Origin: Maricaulis sp034659015 | GTDB lineage: Bacteria > Pseudomonadota > Alphaproteobacteria > Caulobacterales > Maricaulaceae | DNA: 64,000 bases | Reading direction: 5' to 3' | Assembly (NCBI GenBank): GCA_034659015.1 | Contig: JAYEGL010000014.1 | Coordinates: forward strand, 62,001 to 126,000 | Shown here: positions 59,834-64,000 of the stretch, in pieces | Numbering within the stretch: position 1 is the stretch's first letter | How the letters are laid out: every line of letters begins with the position of its first letter | The notes under the pieces: model-generated | Databases searched by the model: none | Seen by the model: the letters and a program-made list of their open reading frames with translations, nothing else | What the model was told of the DNA's origin: nothing | Translations under genes and position numbers: made by a program

Positions 59834-60318
59834 TGTCCGGCTCGGATCTGGTCGCCCCGGACCTGTCCGGGATGCCACGCGAACCGATGAGCGCGGAGCA
59901 GATCCGCGACTATCTCGGCCAGCGCGCCAACCACCCTCACGCGTCCCAGCTTCTGGGGTTCCGGCTTACCGATTTCTCGATCGAGGAGCGCTGGCTGGAA
60001 GCCGAATTCAGCCCGACCCAGCAGCTGGCCAATCTGCGCAATTCGGTCCAGGGCGGCATCGTTACGGCCATGCTGGACGAGGTCATGTCCCTGGCCGTGC
60101 TCGTCGGCGAGCGCTTCATGTGCGGCGTGCCGACGCTGGAGATCAAGACCAGCTTCTACGCTCCGCTACCCCTGGCGCCCTGCCGGGCCCGCGGCGAAGC
60201 ACCCCGTGTCGGCGGCCGTGTCGCCTTCATGGAAGGCACAATCTGGACGCCGGACGGTGAGGTCGCGGCGCGGTCCAGCGCGACCTGCCAGGTGCGGCGT
60301 GTGAAGGCCGCCGGCTGA
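59833..60318 (+). CDS. PaaI-family hotdog thioesterase
   Basis: 161 residues, hotdog fold. HPHASQLLGFRLTDFSIEERWLEAEFSPTQQLANLRNSVQGGIVTAMLDEVMSLAVL contains the PaaI motif (N-x-x-G-x-x-x-G-G-x-x-x-x-x-D), with NSVQGGIVTAMLDE as active site. TLEIKTSFYAPLPLAPCRARGEAPRVGGRVAFMEGTIW completes the sheet. Probable acyl-CoA thioesterase; acyl group unknown. It shares one base with the sspB stop, so it is translationally coupled. Confidence 0.85.
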   Translation: MSGSDLVAPDLSGMPREPMSAEQIRDYLGQRANHPHASQLLGFRLTDFSIEERWLEAEFSPTQQLANLRNSVQGGIVTAMLDEVMSLAVLVGERFMCGVPTLEIKTSFYAPLPLAPCRARGEAPRVGGRVAFMEGTIWTPDGEVAARSSATCQVRRVKAAG

Positions 60319-60322
60319 TCCC

Positions 60323-61540
60323 GTGTCCGGCAATCCGACCGGCGCCCCGCGGAACCGCTCCCTTTTCTTCATCGTCCTGGCCCAGGTCCTGGCGCTTTCG
60401 GTCTGGTTTTCCGGCGCCGCTGCCCTGCCCGACCTCGTCGCGAGCGGCGCGCTATCACCGCTTCGCCAGGCCGCGCTGACCAGCGCCGTCCAGGCCGGCT
60501 TCGTCCTCGGTGCCCTGGCCAGCGCCCTGCTCGGCCTGCCCGACCGTTTCGACGCGCGCCGCGTCTTCGCCACGGGCGCCGCCATCGCCGGCCTGGCCAA
60601 TTTTCTGGCCCTGGCCTGCCCGCCCGGCAGTCTCGCCATGATCGCGACACGGCTGGCCGCCGGCGCCGCGCTGGCGCTGGTCTACCCTGTGGGCATGAAG
60701 CTCGCGGCCAGCTGGGCCCGGGGCGATACCGGCTTCCTTGTCGGCCTTCTCGTGGGCGCGCTCACACTGGGCTCGGCCCTGCCCTTCGCCTTCAACATCG
60801 CCGCGCTGGGCATTGCCTGGCAGGCGCCCTTTGCCCTGTCCGCCAGTGCGGCCGTGTGCGCCGCCGCACTTATCCTGGGCGCACGCGGCGGACCGGGTCT
60901 CCGGCCGGCCCCGCCCTTCCGCCCGGGCGCCGCCTGGCTGACCGTGAAAGACCCCGCGCTCCGCCTCGCCAATCTCGGCTATCTCGGTCACATGTGGGAA
61001 CTCTATGCGATGTGGGCCTGGATCGGCCCCTTCGCCCATGCCTACTGGGCCATCCGGAATGCCGGCCATGCGGCAGCCGACCTGACAGCCTTCGCCGTCA
61101 TCGCCATCGGCGCACCGGCCTGCCTCCTGGCCGGGCGCCTGGCGGACCGGATCGGCCGGACCCGCGTGACCATGGCAGCCATGGCCGTATCCGGCAGCTG
61201 TGCCGTGCTCGCCGGCCTGCTGTTCCCGGCGCCGCCGGCCGTGATGATCGCGCTTCTGCTGATCTGGGGCATGACGGTGATTGCCGACAGCGCTCAGTTT
61301 TCCGCCGCCATCGCCGAACTGGCCCCGCCGGAACTGACCGGCACGCTGCTCACCCTGCAGACCGCGCTGGGCTTCGCGCTCACTGCGGTGATCGTGCAGC
61401 TCCTGCCGCAATGGATCGATCTGGCCGGCTGGCAGTGGGGGTTCGCGCCGCTGGCGATCGGCCCCTTCCTGGGCGTTCTCGCCATGGCCCGGCTGCGCGC
61501 GCGGCCGGAAGCGGCCAGACTGGCAGGCGGCCGCCGCTAG
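60323..61540 (+). CDS. MFS transporter
   Basis: Twelve-helix major facilitator, 405 residues, GTG start four bases after the thioesterase stop. The first helices read LFFIVLAQVLALSVWFSGAAALPDLVASGALSPLRQAALTSAVQAGFVLGALASALLG; the loop DRFDARRVF and the central loop are typical. Helix 7-10 region contains LRLANLGYLGHMWELYAMWAWIGPFAHAYW, with a His/Glu/Trp-rich stretch that could be substrate-facing. Nitrate/nitrite- or cyanate-type MFS proteins share this kind of start, but the substrate is not assignable. Probably cotranscribed with sspB and the thioesterase. Confidence 0.85.
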   Translation: MSGNPTGAPRNRSLFFIVLAQVLALSVWFSGAAALPDLVASGALSPLRQAALTSAVQAGFVLGALASALLGLPDRFDARRVFATGAAIAGLANFLALACPPGSLAMIATRLAAGAALALVYPVGMKLAASWARGDTGFLVGLLVGALTLGSALPFAFNIAALGIAWQAPFALSASAAVCAAALILGARGGPGLRPAPPFRPGAAWLTVKDPALRLANLGYLGHMWELYAMWAWIGPFAHAYWAIRNAGHAAADLTAFAVIAIGAPACLLAGRLADRIGRTRVTMAAMAVSGSCAVLAGLLFPAPPAVMIALLLIWGMTVIADSAQFSAAIAELAPPELTGTLLTLQTALGFALTAVIVQLLPQWIDLAGWQWGFAPLAIGPFLGVLAMARLRARPEAARLAGGRR

Positions 61541-61971
61541 GCGTCCTCGAGGTGTTTCACGTCTTTCATCGGCCGGGCCGTCACGGCGATGCGCGGACGA
61601 TCGCCCTCGGTCTTCGTGACCAGCAGGCGCTCGACCTGGCTGTCATCGTGGAAGACCACACCGGTCAGCGCGTCCAGCACGGCCTTGGCGACGTTGTCGA
61701 CGTCGTGCGTGGGGCTGTCCGGGGTGCGCTGGATCTCGATGGTGACCTCGTAGGGGCCCCATTTCGGACGCGCGCGCTTGAACTCAAGACGAAAGAACTC
61801 CCCGATCAGCGACTTGAAACGCCGTGTCTGCGTGGTCAGTGCGTCCACGCGCAAATTGAGCTCGTCGCCAGACATCAAGGCCTGAACCTTCCCTCGTCCT
61901 ACCCAGTTTTGCGCCTGCCCCCGGTGTCCCCCGAACTTGCGGCGATGCGCATCGCTATCTTGATCGTTCAT
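61537..61971 (-). CDS. RusA-like crossover-junction endodeoxyribonuclease
   Basis: Holliday-junction resolvase family mostly found on phages. 144 residues from the ATG at 61971; 61875 (112 residues) and 62007 (156) are alternatives with no decisive Shine-Dalgarno. The core is PYEVTIEIQRTPDSPTHDVDNVAKAVLDALTGVVFHDDSQVERLLVTKTEGDRPRIAV, which has the catalytic acidic residues DxDN, then a DD pair and K as in RusA. The N-terminal half is basic. The 3' end overlaps the convergent MFS gene by 4 bp. No other phage genes accompany it, so it is a domesticated or remnant resolvase. Confidence 0.75.
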   Translation of the reverse strand: MNDQDSDAHRRKFGGHRGQAQNWVGRGKVQALMSGDELNLRVDALTTQTRRFKSLIGEFFRLEFKRARPKWGPYEVTIEIQRTPDSPTHDVDNVAKAVLDALTGVVFHDDSQVERLLVTKTEGDRPRIAVTARPMKDVKHLEDA

Positions 61972-62047
61972 GAGCGGGTGATACACGTTCCCACCGATCA
62001 CAGCCATATTCCTCCCGCACACTGCGGCCTGCAAGGAGCCTCCCCTG

Positions 62048-63442
62048 ATGAGCGAGATGCGTACCGAAACCGACAGCTTCGGCCCCCTGGAAGTCCCGTC
62101 CGAGAAACTCTTCGGCGCCCAGACCGCGCGTTCGCTGATCAACTTCCCGATCGGCACGGAAACCATGCCCAAACCGCTGATCCGCGCCCTGGGCGTCGTC
62201 AAGCGCTCCGCCGCCCTGGCGAACAAGCGGCTGGACAATCTTGAGCCGGAACTCGCCGACGCCATCGCCCAGGCCGCGCTGGAAGTCGCCGAAGGCAAGC
62301 TGGACGATCATTTCCCCCTGTCTGTCTGGCAGACCGGCTCGGGTACGCAGTCCAACATGAACACCAATGAGGTGGTCTCAAACCGGGCGATCCAGATCCT
62401 CGGCGGGAAGGTCGGCTCGAAGGACCCGGTCCATCCGAACGATCACGTGAACCGCTCGCAGTCCTCCAACGACACCTTCCCGACGGCCATGCATATCGCG
62501 GCGGCCGAGGAGATCGTTCACAGCCTCGTTCCGGCGCTGCAGACCCTGCACAATGCACTCAACGACAAGTCGAACGAATTCAAGGACATCATCAAGATCG
62601 GCCGGACCCACACCCAGGACGCCACGCCGCTCACCCTGGGCCAGGAATTCTCCGGCTATGTCGCGATGGTGAAAAATTCCATCCGCCGCGTGGAAAGCGC
62701 CCTGCCGGCCCTGCTCGAGCTCGCCCAGGGCGGCACGGCGGTCGGCACCGGCCTGAACACCAAGAAAGGCTTCGCCGAAGCCTTCGCCGACGAGGTCGCC
62801 GCCTTCACCAAGCTGAAATTCGTCACCGCGCCGAACAAGTTCGAGGCCCTGGCCACCAAGGACGCGCTGGTCGAGGCCCACGGCGCACTCAACTCCACCG
62901 CCGTCTCCCTGTTCAAGATCGCCAACGACATCCGCTTCCTGGGCTCCGGCCCCCGATCGGGCCTGGGCGAGCTGGCCCTGCCGGAGAACGAGCCGGGCTC
63001 CTCGATCATGCCGGGCAAGGTGAACCCGACCCAGTGCGAGGCGATGACCATGGTCTGCGCCCAGGTGATGGGCAATAATACGACGGTCAGCTTCGCCGGC
63101 TCCCAGGGCCATTTCGAGCTGAACGTCTACAAGCCGGTGATCATCTACAATGTGCTGCAGTCGATCCGCCTGCTGGCCGACGCCGCCAACACCTTCACCG
63201 AAAAGTGCGTCACCGGCATCCAGGCCCGCGAGGAGAACATCAAGTCGCTGATGGAGCGCTCGCTGATGCTGGTCACCGCGCTCAACGCCACCATCGGCTA
63301 CGACAACGCCACCGTCGTCGCCAAGACCGCCCACAAGAACGGCACCACGCTGCGCGAGGAAGCGGTCAAGCTGGGCTTCGTCACCGAGGAGCAGTTCGAC
63401 GAGATCGTGCGTCCGGAGAAGATGATCGGTCCGAAGGACTAG
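62048..63442 (+). CDS. fumC: Class II fumarase
   Basis: TCA-cycle hydratase fumarate to malate, oxygen-stable, no Fe-S cluster. 464 residues. SGTQSNMNTNEV and THTQDATPLTLGQEF are active-site blocks; the class signature GSSIMPGKVNPTQCEAM is at ~318-334. Also HPNDHVNRSQSSNDTFPTAMH. The ATG at 62048 follows an AAGGAGCC Shine-Dalgarno. The DUF4169 gene begins 2 bp after the stop (63445). Confidence 0.97.
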   Translation: MSEMRTETDSFGPLEVPSEKLFGAQTARSLINFPIGTETMPKPLIRALGVVKRSAALANKRLDNLEPELADAIAQAALEVAEGKLDDHFPLSVWQTGSGTQSNMNTNEVVSNRAIQILGGKVGSKDPVHPNDHVNRSQSSNDTFPTAMHIAAAEEIVHSLVPALQTLHNALNDKSNEFKDIIKIGRTHTQDATPLTLGQEFSGYVAMVKNSIRRVESALPALLELAQGGTAVGTGLNTKKGFAEAFADEVAAFTKLKFVTAPNKFEALATKDALVEAHGALNSTAVSLFKIANDIRFLGSGPRSGLGELALPENEPGSSIMPGKVNPTQCEAMTMVCAQVMGNNTTVSFAGSQGHFELNVYKPVIIYNVLQSIRLLADAANTFTEKCVTGIQAREENIKSLMERSLMLVTALNATIGYDNATVVAKTAHKNGTTLREEAVKLGFVTEEQFDEIVRPEKMIGPKD

Positions 63443-63444
63443 GT

Positions 63445-63627
63445 GTGACCAAACCCGTCAATCTCCGCCAGTACCGCAAGCGCAAGCAGCGCGAGGACAA
63501 GGCCGCGGCCGCCGAGGCGAACCGTGTGGAGCACGGCACGCCGAAGGCGGTCTCGGACCTTGCGAAAGCACGGGCCGAGAAGGCGGCGAAGACGCTGGAC
63601 GGGCACAGGCGGGAGGACGGGGAATAG
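63445..63627 (+). CDS. DUF4169 protein
   Basis: 60 residues, GTG start, immediately after fumC. TKPVNLRQYRKRKQREDKAAAAEANRVEHGTPKAVSDLAKARAEKAAKTLDGHRRED is the DUF4169 pattern, a short basic helical protein known mainly in alphaproteobacteria, commonly next to fumC. Function unknown; the charge pattern is compatible with RNA, DNA or membrane contact. Confidence 0.82.
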   Translation: MTKPVNLRQYRKRKQREDKAAAAEANRVEHGTPKAVSDLAKARAEKAAKTLDGHRREDGE

Positions 63628-63671
63628 CGCTCTCTTTCCCGCTCTACCGACAAAGCGTACCAATGCATTTT

Positions 63672-63774
63672 TCCCGGCCGGATGTCCTGCGCAAGCAGGA
63701 CGCAGAGCCGGGATCGACGGACTTTCGCCCCGTCCCGTCGGTCCCGGATAGCGCGTCGCGCTTCCGGGAAAAAA
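63672..63774. repeat. Two CCGG-bounded hairpins after the DUF4169 gene
   Basis: Hairpin 1 (63672-63713) is bounded by TCCCGG/CCGGGA and has an inner GTCCTGC-GCAA-GCAGGAC stem. Hairpin 2 (about 63747-63774) pairs TCCCGGA-AGCGCG with CGCGCT-TCCGGGA with a one-base bulge. No T-run follows on the plus strand (an A-run follows). They may limit read-through from fumC-DUF4169 or protect the 3' end. Confidence 0.55.
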
Positions 63775-63792
63775 CGGAAGCTGAAGAAGAAA

Positions 63793-64000
63793 TCAGAACG
63801 GCGAATTCAGCACCGGAGCCCGGCCGTGCTTGCGGCGATATTCGGTAATCAGGCGCTGGGCTTCCTCGGCGTCGGCGCGGGATTCGCAGAACATCATGGC
63901 CGTCGGGACGGCCGGCTGGCGTTCGCCGCTGGGTTCGAGTTCCCGGGCGAAGGCGCGGCGGAGCGAACGCGCCGGGCCGATCTTGAGCACCGAGGAGATA
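63793..64000 (-). CDS. Unidentified protein, C-terminal part only
   Basis: At least 69 codons are open to the right edge; a GTG at 63990 is a possible internal start. The readable end (RSLRRAFARELEPSGERQPAVPTAMMFCESRADAEEAQRLITEYRRKHGRAPVLNSPF) is basic then helical and has one cysteine. Not recognised. Coding is moderately supported by GC-rich third positions. Confidence 0.45.
   Translation of the reverse strand, partial: ISSVLKIGPARSLRRAFARELEPSGERQPAVPTAMMFCESRADAEEAQRLITEYRRKHGRAPVLNSPF

Overview
The window is one continuous stretch of GC-rich chromosome with dense, mostly operonic genes. I see no prophage, insertion sequence or CRISPR array. It looks alphaproteobacterial, most likely a stalked or marine Maricaulis/Hyphomonas-type relative (Maricaulales/Hyphomonadales). 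The evidence is a circularly permuted two-piece ssrA with the alphaproteobacterial tag ANDNFAEEVALAA, the alpha-type SspB adaptor beside it, a TipN-like polarity protein, a DUF4169 protein, and many TonB-dependent receptors and lipoproteins. The genus is an inference from gene content, not from a database match.

Layout: 1-3.4 kb holds a nonulosonic (pseudaminic-type) acid locus (spsF-like, pseG, pseH, pseI), normally used for flagellin or surface glycosylation. 3.4-8.4 kb holds a MoxR ATPase and a VWA protein separated by an exported protein, a hemerythrin and another exported protein. 8.5-9.6 kb holds two tandem YfeY/DUF1131-like proteins. 9.6-14 kb is a probable Fur-controlled siderophore uptake set (receptor, membrane protein, PepSY reductase-like protein). 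14-18.9 kb has a GST, a PchB-like chorismate mutase, an Hpt protein, an Arg/His/Tyr-rich exported protein, a Vgb-like propeller lipoprotein, tRNA-Lys with a tandem repeat behind it, and a DUF900 lipoprotein hydrolase. 19-23.3 kb is a periplasmic protein / TonB-dependent receptor / chemoreceptor cassette. 23.5-27 kb has a MarR regulator divergent from an aromatic ring-fission pair, then a DUF418 membrane protein.

27-33.9 kb has the TipN-like protein, a compact Mla-type lipid transporter (PqiC-like, MlaD, MlaF, STAS-MlaE) and an MFS carrier. 34-38.4 kb is an unexplained tight cluster: GT4 glycosyltransferase, methyltransferase, alpha/alpha-toroid prenyltransferase-like protein, second methyltransferase and lipoprotein. 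38.5-41 kb has a prolyl aminopeptidase and an SNF-family symporter. 41-46.7 kb is the rod-shape operon mreB-mreC-mreD-mrdA-rodA. 46.9-56.1 kb has a VTT membrane protein, a CII-like protein, a divergent ketol-acid reductoisomerase, miaA, a DegP-type protease, DUF2065, hflC/hflK, folA, a MazG-like enzyme and thyA. 56.4-64 kb has a VOC protein, gamma-glutamyltransferase, permuted ssrA, sspB, a thioesterase, an MFS carrier, a RusA-like resolvase, fumC, DUF4169 and a partial gene at the edge.

Main themes: envelope building and remodelling (rod complex, Mla, HtrA/HflKC), iron uptake, surface glycosylation, and protein quality control (tmRNA tagging plus its ClpXP adaptor side by side). The best candidates for something undescribed are the 34-38 kb glycosyl/methyl/toroid cluster and the receptor/chemoreceptor cassette at 19-23 kb.
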